DNA from: Actinomadura mexicana
Lineage (GTDB): Bacteria > Actinomycetota > Actinomycetes > Streptosporangiales > Streptosporangiaceae
Reading direction: 5' to 3'
DNA length: 64,000 nucleotides
Assembly: GCF_900188105.1 (NCBI RefSeq)
Contig: NZ_FZNP01000012.1
Location: 124,001 to 188,000 of the forward strand
Below, piece by piece: positions 23,684-32,217 of the stretch. A model generated the notes under the pieces. The model worked only from the letters and a program-made list of their open reading frames with translations, made no database searches and was not told the origin of the DNA. Every line of letters starts with the position of its first letter. The first letter of the stretch is position 1. A program made the translations under genes and the position numbers.

Positions 23684-25261
23684 CTCGATGGTGCCCGGGG
23701 GCTTGGAGGTGATGTCGACGGTGACGCGGTTGATCTCGCGGACCTCGTTGGTGATGCGGGTGGAGATCCGCTGCAGGACGTCGTAGGGCAGCTTCGCCCA
23801 GTCGGCGGTCATCGCGTCCTCGCTGGTCACCGGACGCAGGACGATCGGGTGCCCGTAGGTGCGGCTGTCGCCCTGCACGCCCACCGACCGCACGTCCGCG
23901 AGCAGGACGACCGGGAACTGCCAGACCTCCCGGTCGAGGCCGGCTCGGGTGAGCTCCTCGCGGGCGATGGCGTCGGCGTCCCGGAGGATGTCCAGGCGGT
24001 CGCGCGTGACGGCGCCGATGATGCGGATGCCGAGGCCGGGGCCGGGGAACGGCTGCCGCCAGACGATCTCGGCCGGCAGGCCGAGCTGCTCGCCGAGCGC
24101 GCGGACCTCGTCCTTGAACAGCGTCCGCAGCGGCTCGACCAGCTTGAACTGGAGGTCTTCGGGGAGGCCGCCGACGTTGTGGTGCGACTTGATGTTGGCC
24201 GCACCGGTGCCGCCGCCCGATTCGACCACGTCCGGGTAGAGGGTCCCCTGGACGAGGAACTCGACCGGTTCGGCCGGTTCTCCGGCCGCACCCGCCCCGC
24301 CGTGCACGATCTCGCGGGCCGCCTCCTCGAACACCCGGATGAACTCGCGGCCGATGATCTTGCGCTTCTCCTCCGGGTCGGTGACGCCGTCGAGGGCGGA
24401 CAGGAAGCGCTCCTGGGCGTCCACGACGTGCAGGTTCACCCCCGTGGCGGCGACGAAGTCCTTCTCGACCTGTTCGGGCTCGCCCTTGCGCAGCAGGCCG
24501 TGGTCGACGAACACGCAGGTCAGCTGGTCGCCGATGGCCCGCTGGACGAGCGCGGCGGCGACGGCGGAGTCGACCCCGCCCGACAGCGCGCAGATCACCC
24601 GCTTCTCCCCGACCCGCTCCCGGACGGCCTCGATCGACTCGTCCGCGATGTTCACCATCGTCCAGTTCGGCCGGCACCCGGCGCCCTCGTAGAGGAAGCG
24701 CCGCAGGATCTCCATGCCGTGCTCGGTGTGCAGGACCTCGGGGTGGAACTGGACGCCGAAGAAGCCGCGGTCCAGATCCTCCATGCCCGCGACCGGGGTG
24801 ACGTCCGTGCTGGCCGTCACGGTGAAGCCGGACGGGGCGCTGCTCACGAAGTCGCGGTGGGACATCCACACCGCCTGCTCGTGGGGCAGGCCCGCGAACA
24901 GCATGCCGGGGGACGCGACGGCGACGGTGGCGCCGCCGTACTCGGCGACGTCGGAGTTCTCGACCGTCCCGCCGAGGGCCTGCGCCATCACCTGGTGGCC
25001 GTAGCAGATGCCGAGCGTGGGGACGCCGATGTCGAACAGGCCGTCGGGCACCACCGGCGCGCCCTCGGCGTACACCGACGCCGGGCCGCCCGACAGGATG
25101 ATCGCCTTCGGCCGCCTGGCGAGCATCTCCGCCGCCGGCATGGTGGACGGCACGATCTCGCTGAACACATGGCACTCGCGGACCCGTCGTGCGATCAGCT
25201 GCGCGTACTGCGCGCCGAAGTCGACGACGAGGACGGTGTCAAAGGATTGGTCTGCGACCAC
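23675..25261 (-). CDS. guaA: GMP synthase (glutamine-hydrolysing)
   Basis: A 528-residue bifunctional enzyme that aminates XMP to GMP with glutamine and ATP. The N-terminal class I amidotransferase domain has GICYGHQ with the nucleophilic Cys and FHPEVLHTEHG with the catalytic His/Glu. The ATP pyrophosphatase domain has the P-loop ALSGGVDSAVAAAL, and the C-terminal dimerisation domain ends in KPPGTIEWE. Length and motifs are complete. The start is GTG 25261, with GAAAGG 8 bases upstream; TTG 25264 is an alternative. It works after GuaB, encoded at 35906-37402. The stop codon lies within a minisatellite array. Confidence 0.96.
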   Translation of the reverse strand: MVADQSFDTVLVVDFGAQYAQLIARRVRECHVFSEIVPSTMPAAEMLARRPKAIILSGGPASVYAEGAPVVPDGLFDIGVPTLGICYGHQVMAQALGGTVENSDVAEYGGATVAVASPGMLFAGLPHEQAVWMSHRDFVSSAPSGFTVTASTDVTPVAGMEDLDRGFFGVQFHPEVLHTEHGMEILRRFLYEGAGCRPNWTMVNIADESIEAVRERVGEKRVICALSGGVDSAVAAALVQRAIGDQLTCVFVDHGLLRKGEPEQVEKDFVAATGVNLHVVDAQERFLSALDGVTDPEEKRKIIGREFIRVFEEAAREIVHGGAGAAGEPAEPVEFLVQGTLYPDVVESGGGTGAANIKSHHNVGGLPEDLQFKLVEPLRTLFKDEVRALGEQLGLPAEIVWRQPFPGPGLGIRIIGAVTRDRLDILRDADAIAREELTRAGLDREVWQFPVVLLADVRSVGVQGDSRTYGHPIVLRPVTSEDAMTADWAKLPYDVLQRISTRITNEVREINRVTVDITSKPPGTIEWE

Positions 25262-25474
25262 CAACTACGCCTTTCGCCCGGCCGGAAGGGACTCCCCAGT
25301 CTACGGGCCGCTGCCTGCGCCGATGCGCCGCACCCCGAACGTGATCGTTACAGACTGCGACTGGCCGATAACGGTCAGCGTCCGTTTACCCTGATCACAC
25401 GCTCAGGATGACTGCGGTCTGATATCAGTTGATGACGCCCTGTATTCGGTGAAGCGCTGTTTTCCTCGGGAACG

Positions 25475-25526
25475 CCGTGCTCGCCACGACACCGTGCTCG
25501 CCGAGATAGCCGTGCTCGCCGGAACG
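25475..25526 (+). repeat. 17-18-bp intergenic direct repeat (3 units) with GTGCTCGCC core
   Basis: Three units beginning CCGTGCTCGCC start at 25475, 25492 and 25510, just ahead of the first M43 protease gene. The core GTGCTCGCC is one base from the core GTGCTCACC of the 23560 array. The role is unknown. Confidence 0.75.
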
Positions 25527-25543
25527 CCGTCCCTAGGAGTGCC

Positions 25544-26545
25544 GTGAAGCTGCTCGCCGCCGCCGCTCTGCTCGCCGCCCTGGTCCCCGCCGCGCCTTCC
25601 GGGCAGTCCGCGCCGTCAGCGAGCACAGGACCGTCAGCGAGCACAGGACCGTTCGCGAGCATAGGACCGTTCGCGAGCACAGGGCAGGAACGCCGGGGCG
25701 ACTGCGCGCACCCCCCTGCGGCGCCTGAGGCGCGCCACCGTGCCGACGGCCATGCCCGGGATCAGATGGATCTGAGCCCCGCCGAGGCCGCCGCCGTGGA
25801 GACGCGCCTGAACCGGATTCTGGACGGTCTCCTCCAGGGCGGGCATGGGGCTTCGAAGAGCGCGAGCCTGCGCCGGGCCGCGCCGATCACCATTCCGGTC
25901 TACTTCCACGTGATCCACGCCGGCGCGAGGGGCGAGGTGTCCGACGCGATGATCCAGCGCCAGATCAGCACGCTGAACACGTCCTACGGCGGAGGAAACG
26001 GAGGCGCGGACGCGAACGTCTCCTTCACGCTCAAGGCCGTGAGCCGTACCGACAACGCGGCGTGGTTCGGCGACCCGGAACGCTACGAGGGCACCTACAA
26101 GCCGAGGCTGCACAAGGGCGGCAAGTCGACGCTGAACCTCTACAGCACCTACATCGGCGGCGACCTGCTCGGCTGGTCGACGTTCCCCTGGAAGTACAAG
26201 TCCGACCCGACGATGGACGGCGTGACAGTCCACTACGCCAGCATGCCGGGCGGTTCCATCGAGAACTTCAACAGGGGCTTCAGCGCGACCCACGAGGTCG
26301 GGCACTGGCTGGGGCTCTACCACACGTTCCAGGACGGCTGCAGCGGCCAGGGCGACCGCGTCGCCGACACCCCCGCCGAGCGCGATCCCACGAACGGCTG
26401 CCCGTCCTCCAAGGACACCTGCCCCGCCCCCGGGGAAGACCCCGTGCACAACTACATGGACTACAGCTACGACACCTGCATGACGTCCTTCACCCCGGGC
26501 CAGGGCACCCGCATCCACGACGTGTGGACCGCCTACCGCGCCTAG
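25544..26545 (+). CDS. Secreted zinc metalloprotease, M43 family (first copy)
   Basis: A 333-residue precursor. A signal peptide (MKLLAAAALLAALVPAAPSG) is followed by a Ser/Thr/Gly/Pro repeat linker, a propeptide-like region, and the catalytic domain with HEVGHWLGLYH, the HExxHxxGxxH zinc motif, and the Met-turn NYMDYS. Several cysteines near the C-terminus suggest disulfides, consistent with export. M43 includes pappalysin- and cytophagalysin-type enzymes; the substrate is unknown. The GTG start has AGGAG 4 bases upstream. A second M43 gene at 27546 shares the architecture, with an AlkD gene on the opposite strand between them. Confidence 0.9.
   Translation: MKLLAAAALLAALVPAAPSGQSAPSASTGPSASTGPFASIGPFASTGQERRGDCAHPPAAPEARHRADGHARDQMDLSPAEAAAVETRLNRILDGLLQGGHGASKSASLRRAAPITIPVYFHVIHAGARGEVSDAMIQRQISTLNTSYGGGNGGADANVSFTLKAVSRTDNAAWFGDPERYEGTYKPRLHKGGKSTLNLYSTYIGGDLLGWSTFPWKYKSDPTMDGVTVHYASMPGGSIENFNRGFSATHEVGHWLGLYHTFQDGCSGQGDRVADTPAERDPTNGCPSSKDTCPAPGEDPVHNYMDYSYDTCMTSFTPGQGTRIHDVWTAYRA
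25616..25687 (+). repeat. 18-bp in-frame repeat (4 units) in the first M43 gene
   Basis: Two identical units TCAGCGAGCACAGGACCG are followed by two diverged ones. They encode SASTGP-like hexapeptides directly after the signal peptide. A similar 18-bp array lies at the same place in the second M43 gene. Confidence 0.85.
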
Positions 26546-26620
26546 AAGCCGCTCCGAGCCCCGGGCTCGCCCCCACCCCGACTTTGCTGCGGCCCCGCGT
26601 CTCCCGGCCGCGATGTCGCC

Positions 26621-27376
26621 TCAGCGCGCGGGCTTGGGTCTGGGGCCTTTCCTGGGAGCGGGCTTGAGGCGGGTGGCGGCTTCGGGTGGGAGGTGGCGGA
26701 GGGCCTCGCGTAGCGTGACGCCTGAGAGGGCGTCCACGCGTGGCTCGACCCAGGCGGCCACCCACTCGGGGTCCTTCTTGGACAGCTCTCGGAGCACCCA
26801 TCCGAGGGCCTTGCGGATGAAGAACTCGCGCTCGCCTCTGAGCGCGTCCCCGTAGCGGTCGATGCGGTCGAGGTCGGGGTCGCCCGTCCGGACGCCCGCC
26901 AGGAGCGCCAGCACGGCCGTGCGCCTCACCCACATGTAGGGATCGGCGACCCACGCGTCCAGCACCTTCGCCAGGTCCGGGTGGCGGACGACCAGCGCCC
27001 CGACGACCTTCTCCGCCAGCTGGTCGACGTACACCCAGCTCGCCGAGTCGCGGATGAGCCGTTCGGCCAGGCCCACGTCGCGCGGTTCCAGCAGCGCCGC
27101 CCGCTTCACGAGGACCTCTATGGCGGCCATGCGGGCCTCGTGCACCGGGCGGCCTTGTTCGGTGACGTCCCAGAGCGTCCCGGCGAGGGCGACCAGTTCC
27201 TCCCGTGCCGGCCTGCTCTTGACCGCCGGCAACGCGACCTTGCGCAACGCGGGGACGGGCACTCCGATATGGACGAGACCGCTCTTCAGGTAGCGCTTCT
27301 CTCCCTCGGCCCGCACCGGATCCGCCTGCGCCCTCAGCTCGGCCAGGATCCGCGCCGCCTCCCCCTCCACGTCCAT
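26621..27376 (-). CDS. DNA alkylation repair protein, AlkD-like
   Basis: A 251-residue all-helical HEAT-like repeat protein of the AlkD/AlkC DNA glycosylase superfamily. Characteristic segments are KRYLKSGLVHIGVPVPALRK, SWVYVDQLAEKVVG (Trp/Asp region), MWVRRTAVLALL and FFIRKALGWVLRELSKKDPEWV. Members excise bulky or positively charged alkylated bases without base flipping. It ends in a basic Pro/Lys/Arg tail. The ATG at 27376 lacks a strong ribosome binding site. It lies alone on the minus strand between two M43 protease genes, with no functional link obvious. Confidence 0.88.
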   Translation of the reverse strand: MDVEGEAARILAELRAQADPVRAEGEKRYLKSGLVHIGVPVPALRKVALPAVKSRPAREELVALAGTLWDVTEQGRPVHEARMAAIEVLVKRAALLEPRDVGLAERLIRDSASWVYVDQLAEKVVGALVVRHPDLAKVLDAWVADPYMWVRRTAVLALLAGVRTGDPDLDRIDRYGDALRGEREFFIRKALGWVLRELSKKDPEWVAAWVEPRVDALSGVTLREALRHLPPEAATRLKPAPRKGPRPKPAR

Positions 27377-27545
27377 GGGAGACACGCTACGCCGCCGCGC
27401 TACGGTGCCGTATTCAGTAATACTCACCCCTGTTCGTCCAGGTTTGCTAAAGACGCACTGTTCCTTCGCATTCACCCTGGTTCCAGCGATGACTCCGCTC
27501 CCACGCGCGCGCTCCCCCGCACGCGCCGCACCCCCAAGGAGTTCC

Positions 27546-28493
27546 ATGAAACGCGCCGGAATCGCCGCCGTCCTCGGCATGGCCGCCGCCTTCACGGCGT
27601 ACGCCCCCGCCGCCCCCGCCACCCTGGCCGCCCCGCCCGCCTCGTCCGCCCGGTCAGCCTCGCCCGCCCGGTCAGCCTCGCCCGCCCGGTCAGCCTCGCC
27701 CACGGTGTGCGCCGACCAGCCCGCCCAGGCCCGCGTCCGCGCCGGGGCCCACGCCACCGAGCGGAACCAGCCCGGAGCGGCCCAGGTCTCCGCGATGGAG
27801 AAGGACTTCCAGAACCGCCTCGGCAAGCTGAGGAAGGCGAGCACGGCGGCGGCCATCACCGTCCGCGTGCACTTCCAGGTCGTCTACGGCAGCGCGGGCA
27901 ACGTGTCCGACTCGGCCCTGACCAAGCAGCTCAGCGTCCTCAACAACGCCTATGCGGGCAGCGGCGTCACGTTCACCCTGGCCGAGACCAGGCGGACGAA
28001 GAACGCGGCCTGGTTCTCCGACCCCGAGGGCTACGAGCGGCAGATGAAGTCCGCCCTGCACACCGGCAACGCGCAGGACCTCAACTTCTACACCGCCGAC
28101 CTCGGCAGCAGCCTCCTCGGCTGGGCCACGTTCCCGAGCGGCTACCGCTCCCAGCCGTCGATGGACGGCGTCGTCATCCACTACCAGAGCCTGCCGGGCG
28201 GCTCGCTCGGCAACTACAACGAGGGCGACACCGGAACCCACGAGGTGGGCCACTGGATGGGGCTCTACCACACGTTCCAGGGCGGGTGCGGCAGCACCGG
28301 CGACGGCGTCTCCGACACGCCCGCCGAGCAGAGCCCGGCCTCGGGGTGCCCGACCGGCCGCGACACCTGCTCCACGGCCGGCGCCGACCCGATCCACAAC
28401 TTCATGGACTACAGCTACGACTCGTGCATGTACGAGTTCACGCCTGGCCAGTCCACGCGCATGAAGAACCAGTGGGCCGCCTACCGCGCCTGA
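27546..28493 (+). CDS. Secreted zinc metalloprotease, M43 family (second copy)
   Basis: A 315-residue paralogue of the gene at 25544. The signal peptide (MKRAGIAAVLGMAAAFTAYAPA) is followed by a Ser-Ala repeat linker, a prodomain, and the catalytic domain with HEVGHWMGLYH and the Met-turn NFMDYS. The C-terminal cysteine pattern (GCPTGRDTC, DSCMYEF) matches the first copy, as does the ending WAAYRA/WTAYRA. GGAG lies 4 bases before the ATG. Two closely spaced copies with divergent linkers suggest an older local duplication, later split by or built around the AlkD gene. Confidence 0.9.
   Translation: MKRAGIAAVLGMAAAFTAYAPAAPATLAAPPASSARSASPARSASPARSASPTVCADQPAQARVRAGAHATERNQPGAAQVSAMEKDFQNRLGKLRKASTAAAITVRVHFQVVYGSAGNVSDSALTKQLSVLNNAYAGSGVTFTLAETRRTKNAAWFSDPEGYERQMKSALHTGNAQDLNFYTADLGSSLLGWATFPSGYRSQPSMDGVVIHYQSLPGGSLGNYNEGDTGTHEVGHWMGLYHTFQGGCGSTGDGVSDTPAEQSPASGCPTGRDTCSTAGADPIHNFMDYSYDSCMYEFTPGQSTRMKNQWAAYRA
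27653..27700 (+). repeat. 18-bp in-frame repeat (2.7 units) in the second M43 gene
   Basis: Perfect copies of GTCAGCCTCGCCCGCCCG encode RSASPA hexapeptides just after the signal peptide. Position and period match the array in the first M43 gene although the sequence differs. Confidence 0.85.
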
Positions 28494-28502
28494 TCCCCGC
28501 AC

Positions 28503-28536
28503 CCGGCGCCGGAGCGGGTCACCGCCCCGGCGCCGG
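28503..28536. terminator. Paired GC palindromes between convergent genes
   Basis: CCGGCGCCGG occurs at 28503-28512 and 28527-28536. Each is self-complementary and the two can also pair with each other over a 14-base loop. The position between the convergent M43 and choD-like genes suits a bidirectional terminator. Confidence 0.5.
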
Positions 28537-28548
28537 ACTCGTCCACCC

Positions 28549-30300
28549 TCAGGTGATGTCGACGATCGGGAGCCTCAGGGCCGCGGGGGCGTCGGCCGGG
28601 ACGACCGGGTTCTTCGGGACGACGGGGGCGAGGCGCCGGTAGGCGTCGCCGAGGGCGGGACGCGGGTCCTCCTCCGAGCGGTTCGGCCAGAAGGCCATGG
28701 CGCGCTCGGCCTGGGCCGTGATCGTGAGGGACGGGTTGACGCCCAGGTTGGCCGAGACGGCGGAGCCGTCCACGACGTGCAGGCCGGGGTGCCCGTAGAC
28801 GCGGTGGTAGGGGTCGATCACCCCCGTACCGGCGGAGTCGCCGATGGCGCAGCCGCCGAGGAAGTGCGCGGTCATCGGGACGTCGAACAGGTCGCCCCAG
28901 GAACCGCCCGGGATGCCGCCGATCTCCTCGGCGATCCGGCGGGTCGCCTCGTGCCCCTCGGGGATCCACGTCGGGTTCGGCTCGCCGTGCCCGGCTGCGG
29001 CGCGGACGTCCCAGCCGAACGGGCCCCTCTTCGGGCTCAGCGTGATCGAGTTGTCGCGGGTCTGCATGACCAGGGCGATGACCGTGCGCTCCGACCAGTG
29101 GCGGACGTCGAAGAGCTGGAGGAGGTCGCCCGGCCGGCGCGCCACCTCGCGGACGAACTTGCGGATCCGGGGGGTGTGCCGCTCACCGGGCCGGTCACCG
29201 TCCACCAGGAGGGTCTGCAGGGAGGCGAGCAGGTTCGAGCCCCGGCCGTACCGGACGGGCTCGATGTGGGTGTCCGGCGTCGGGTGGAACGACGACGTGA
29301 TCGCCACGCCCTCGGAGAAGTCCGGGCCCGGCCTGCCGCCCCGGCGCCCGCCGCCGAGGATCGCCTCGGAGTTGGTCCGGGTCAGGGTCCCGAGCCGGTC
29401 GGACAGGCGCGGCAGCAGCCCGGTCGACTTGAGCTTGTGCAGCAGTTTCTGGGTCCCGTAGGTGCCGGCGGCGAAGACGACCTGCTCGGCGGTGAGCGTC
29501 CTGCGGTTGCGGCCGAACGAGCCCGTCCGGACGATCTCGACCTCGTACCCGCCGCCGGCGCGCGGCCGCACCGAGGTGACGCGGCTGAGCGGCATCACCC
29601 GGGCGCCCGCCTTCTCGGCCAGGTACAGGTAGTTCTCCGTCAGCATGTTCTTCGCACCGTGGCGGCAGCCCACCATGCACTCGCCGCACTCCAGGCAGCC
29701 GCGCCGGCGCGGGCCCGCCCCGCCGAAGTAGGGGTCGGCGCTCTCGACCCCGGCGCCGCTCCCGAAGTAGACGCCGACCGGGGTCTTCACGAACGTCTCG
29801 CCCTTGCCCATCCGGTCGGCGACCCGCTTCATCACCTTGTCGGCCGCCGTCGTCGTCGGGTTCTGGACGACGCCGAGCATGCGCTTCGCCTGCTCGTAGT
29901 AGGGCGCCAGCTCGTCCCGCCAGTCGGTGATGTGCGCCCACTGCCGGTCCTTGAAGAACGGCTCCGGCGGGACGTACAGCGTGTTGGCGTAGTTGAGGGA
30001 CCCGCCGCCGACGCCCGCACCCGCCAGCACCATCACGCGGCTCGACTTCGCGCCCCGGATGAGGTGCATCCGCTGCATGCCGGTCAGGCCGAGCGCGGGC
30101 GCCCACAGGTAGCGGGCGATGCGCCAGTTCGTCTTCGGCAGTTCCGGATACCGGGCCCCGGGCGCGCCGCCCGGATCGGTGTCGAAGCGGCGGCCGGCCT
30201 CGATGACGCCGACCCGGTAGCCCTTCTCGGTCAGCCGCAGCGCCGAGACGCTGCCGCCGAACCCCGACCCGACGACGAGCACGTCGAAGTCATGCTTCAC
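28549..30300 (-). CDS. choD: GMC-type flavin oxidoreductase, ChoD-like
   Basis: A 583-residue FAD enzyme. The N-terminal dinucleotide-binding motif is VLVVGSGFGGSVSALRL with VIEAG at the end of beta-2; GAGVGGGSLNYANTLYVPP is the GMC FAD loop. The cysteine cluster CLECGECMVGCRHGAKN and the C-terminal YRRLAPVVPKNPVVPADAP match what I recall of mycobacterial ChoD (Rv3409c), annotated as cholesterol oxidase although its true substrate is uncertain. In M. tuberculosis choD adjoins guaB3; here gabD2-like, TetR and glpD genes intervene. It lies 9 bp downstream of the gabD2-like gene and is surely cotranscribed. Confidence 0.85.
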   Translation of the reverse strand: MKHDFDVLVVGSGFGGSVSALRLTEKGYRVGVIEAGRRFDTDPGGAPGARYPELPKTNWRIARYLWAPALGLTGMQRMHLIRGAKSSRVMVLAGAGVGGGSLNYANTLYVPPEPFFKDRQWAHITDWRDELAPYYEQAKRMLGVVQNPTTTAADKVMKRVADRMGKGETFVKTPVGVYFGSGAGVESADPYFGGAGPRRRGCLECGECMVGCRHGAKNMLTENYLYLAEKAGARVMPLSRVTSVRPRAGGGYEVEIVRTGSFGRNRRTLTAEQVVFAAGTYGTQKLLHKLKSTGLLPRLSDRLGTLTRTNSEAILGGGRRGGRPGPDFSEGVAITSSFHPTPDTHIEPVRYGRGSNLLASLQTLLVDGDRPGERHTPRIRKFVREVARRPGDLLQLFDVRHWSERTVIALVMQTRDNSITLSPKRGPFGWDVRAAAGHGEPNPTWIPEGHEATRRIAEEIGGIPGGSWGDLFDVPMTAHFLGGCAIGDSAGTGVIDPYHRVYGHPGLHVVDGSAVSANLGVNPSLTITAQAERAMAFWPNRSEEDPRPALGDAYRRLAPVVPKNPVVPADAPAALRLPIVDIT

Positions 30301-30309
30301 AGGCGATCC

Positions 30310-31953
30310 CTACTTGATCCGCAGCTTCTTCATGAGCTTGATGCCGGTGGCCATGTAGTCGGCGAACGTGTCGTAGCCGATGGCGCCGGGCGGCTCCAGG
30401 TCCATGATGTGCTGGCTCGCGACGGTCTGGACCTCGGTGAACTTCAGCAGCCCCTCGGACCCGTGGCGGCGTCCCACACCGGACTGCTTCATCCCGCCCA
30501 TCGGGGAGTCGTAGGAGGCGTAGGCGGCGCCGTAGCCGTCGTTGATGTTGACCGTGCCCGCCTGGATGCGGGCGGCGAGGCGGCGGCCCCGCGCCGGGTT
30601 CTTCGTCCACACCGACGCGTTCAGCCCGTAGGACGTGTCGTTGGCGCGGGCGACGACCTCGTCCTCGTCCCGGTACCTGTAGACCGCGACGACGGGGCCG
30701 AACGTCTCGTTCGCGCACAGGTCCATGTCGCCGCTGACGTCCGCGAGGACCGTCGGCTCGTAGAACAGCGGGCCGACGTCGGGACGGGCCTTCCCGCCGG
30801 CCAGGACGGTCGCGCCCTCCTTGACGGCCTGGTCGACGTGCGCCGTCACCGCGTCCAGCTGGCGCTGGTGGGTCAGCGAGCCCATCTCGGCGTCGAAGTC
30901 CAGGCCGGTGCCGAGCCGCATGCCCTTGACCAGCTCGACGAACCGCGGCACGAACCGGTCGTAGACGTCCTCGTGCACGTACATCCGCTCGATCGAGATG
31001 CACAGCTGACCGGCGTTGGTGAAGCACGCGCGGACGGCGCCGCGCGCGGCGCGCTCGACGTCGGCGTCCGGCATGACGATCATCGGGTTCTTGCCGCCGA
31101 GCTCCAGCGAGTAGGCGACCAGGCGCGGCGCCACCCTCTCCGCGATCGCCTTGCCCCCGCGCGTCGAGCCGGTGAACGAGACGTAGTCGGCGTTGTCCAC
31201 CAGCGGGTCGCCTATCTCGGCGGGATCCCCGACGACGATCTGCCAGAGGTCCCGGGGCAGCCCCAGCGAGACCAGCAGGTCCAGCACCCACAGGCTGGAC
31301 AGGCACGTCTGGGTGTCCGGCTTGTGGACGACCGCGTTGCCCGCCATCAGCGCCGGCGCGATGTCGCTGGCCCCGAGCGCGAACGGGTAGTTCCACGGTG
31401 CGATCAGCGCCACGACGCCCTTCGGGTGCCGCAGTTCCTGGACGCGGGTCAGCCCCGGCACCATGCCTTTGCGGCGGCGCGGCCTCAGCAGCCGCGGGGC
31501 CCGCCGGGCGTAGTAGAGCGAGCACAGCGCGACGTCGAGGAACTCCTCCATCGCGTGGCGGCGCGCCTTGCCGGTCTCCAGCTGGATGATGTCGAGGATC
31601 TCCGCGCGCCGGTCGACCAGCGCGTCCGCGAGCCGCAGGAAGGGCTTGACCCGCTCCCCCGCGGGCAGCGCCGCCCAGGCCCGCTGCGCCTCGCGCGCCC
31701 GCTCGTAGGCGGCCCGGACGTCCTCGGGGCTCGACAGCGGAACGGTCGCGAGGGGCTCGCCGGTGAAGGGGCTCGGGATCGTCGCGGTCCCGGCACCGTC
31801 CGAGGCGACGTGCGAGACCAGCCGGTCGACCAGCGTCTGGGGAAGTGAGTGCTCTGCCGCGCCTTCGGCCGAATCCGCCGCGCCCTCGGCAGGGCCCGGT
31901 GCGCCTTCGGCAGGGTCTGCCGCGCCTTCGGCAGGAACCGTCGGGGATGCCAT
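30310..31953 (-). CDS. Succinate-semialdehyde dehydrogenase-like aldehyde dehydrogenase (GabD2-like)
   Basis: A 547-residue NAD(P)-dependent aldehyde dehydrogenase. The catalytic Glu is in LELGGKNPMIV and the catalytic Cys in CFTNAGQLCISIERM, with VAPWNYPF-like IAPWNYPFALGAS and FTGSTRGGKAI cofactor motifs. It most resembles the actinobacterial GabD2 group, often annotated succinate-semialdehyde dehydrogenase. The N-terminus has four heptapeptide repeats (PAEGAAD). It is the first gene of an operon with the ChoD-like oxidase and is divergent from a TetR gene across a 20-bp near-palindrome. The oxidase/dehydrogenase pair suggests stepwise alcohol to aldehyde to acid oxidation, which is inference. 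Confidence 0.85.
   Translation of the reverse strand: MASPTVPAEGAADPAEGAPGPAEGAADSAEGAAEHSLPQTLVDRLVSHVASDGAGTATIPSPFTGEPLATVPLSSPEDVRAAYERAREAQRAWAALPAGERVKPFLRLADALVDRRAEILDIIQLETGKARRHAMEEFLDVALCSLYYARRAPRLLRPRRRKGMVPGLTRVQELRHPKGVVALIAPWNYPFALGASDIAPALMAGNAVVHKPDTQTCLSSLWVLDLLVSLGLPRDLWQIVVGDPAEIGDPLVDNADYVSFTGSTRGGKAIAERVAPRLVAYSLELGGKNPMIVMPDADVERAARGAVRACFTNAGQLCISIERMYVHEDVYDRFVPRFVELVKGMRLGTGLDFDAEMGSLTHQRQLDAVTAHVDQAVKEGATVLAGGKARPDVGPLFYEPTVLADVSGDMDLCANETFGPVVAVYRYRDEDEVVARANDTSYGLNASVWTKNPARGRRLAARIQAGTVNINDGYGAAYASYDSPMGGMKQSGVGRRHGSEGLLKFTEVQTVASQHIMDLEPPGAIGYDTFADYMATGIKLMKKLRIK
31852..31935 (-). repeat. 21-bp in-frame repeat (4 units) in the gabD2-like gene
   Basis: Four degenerate units encode PAEGAAD, PAEGAPG, PAEGAAD and SAEGAAE near the N-terminus. 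They form an acidic, probably disordered extension not usual in this enzyme family. Confidence 0.8.
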
Positions 31954-31991
31954 GCAGGCAGGGTATGACCACCCGCCCAGTTTGGCTACCC

Positions 31992-32011
31992 GCAAGTAAC
32001 GCGCTACTTGC
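31992..32011. promoter_or_regulatory. 20-bp near-palindrome between gabD2-like/choD-like and tetR genes
   Basis: GCAAGTAACGCGCTACTTGC is symmetric at 18 of 20 positions. It lies in the divergent promoter region, 39 bp from the gabD2-like start and 207 bp from the TetR start. Size and context fit the operator of the adjacent TetR regulator, which would then control the oxidase/dehydrogenase operon and possibly itself. Confidence 0.65.
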
Positions 32012-32217
32012 AGTGATATGCCCCACTAGGGCCTGTTAGCTCCGTCAGTGCACCCGGCTTCTCCGTCCGCCACTGACAACCCCCGCCAAACGGACCGTTC
32101 CAAGCCAGGTGGAGTTGTGCAAGTCGAGGACTGGCCGCCCCCACCCGGTGTATCCCGAAGCAGAAGGAGAATCTCAGCGCCGTCGGGGGGCGGCACTGCC
32201 CAGGGGAGGGGACAGCG

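Noticed and set aside
28777..31848. A 1023-codon + strand frame across choD-like and gabD2-like genes
   Set aside because: It is an antisense shadow of two genes with complete motifs; composition is typical of the complementary frame.
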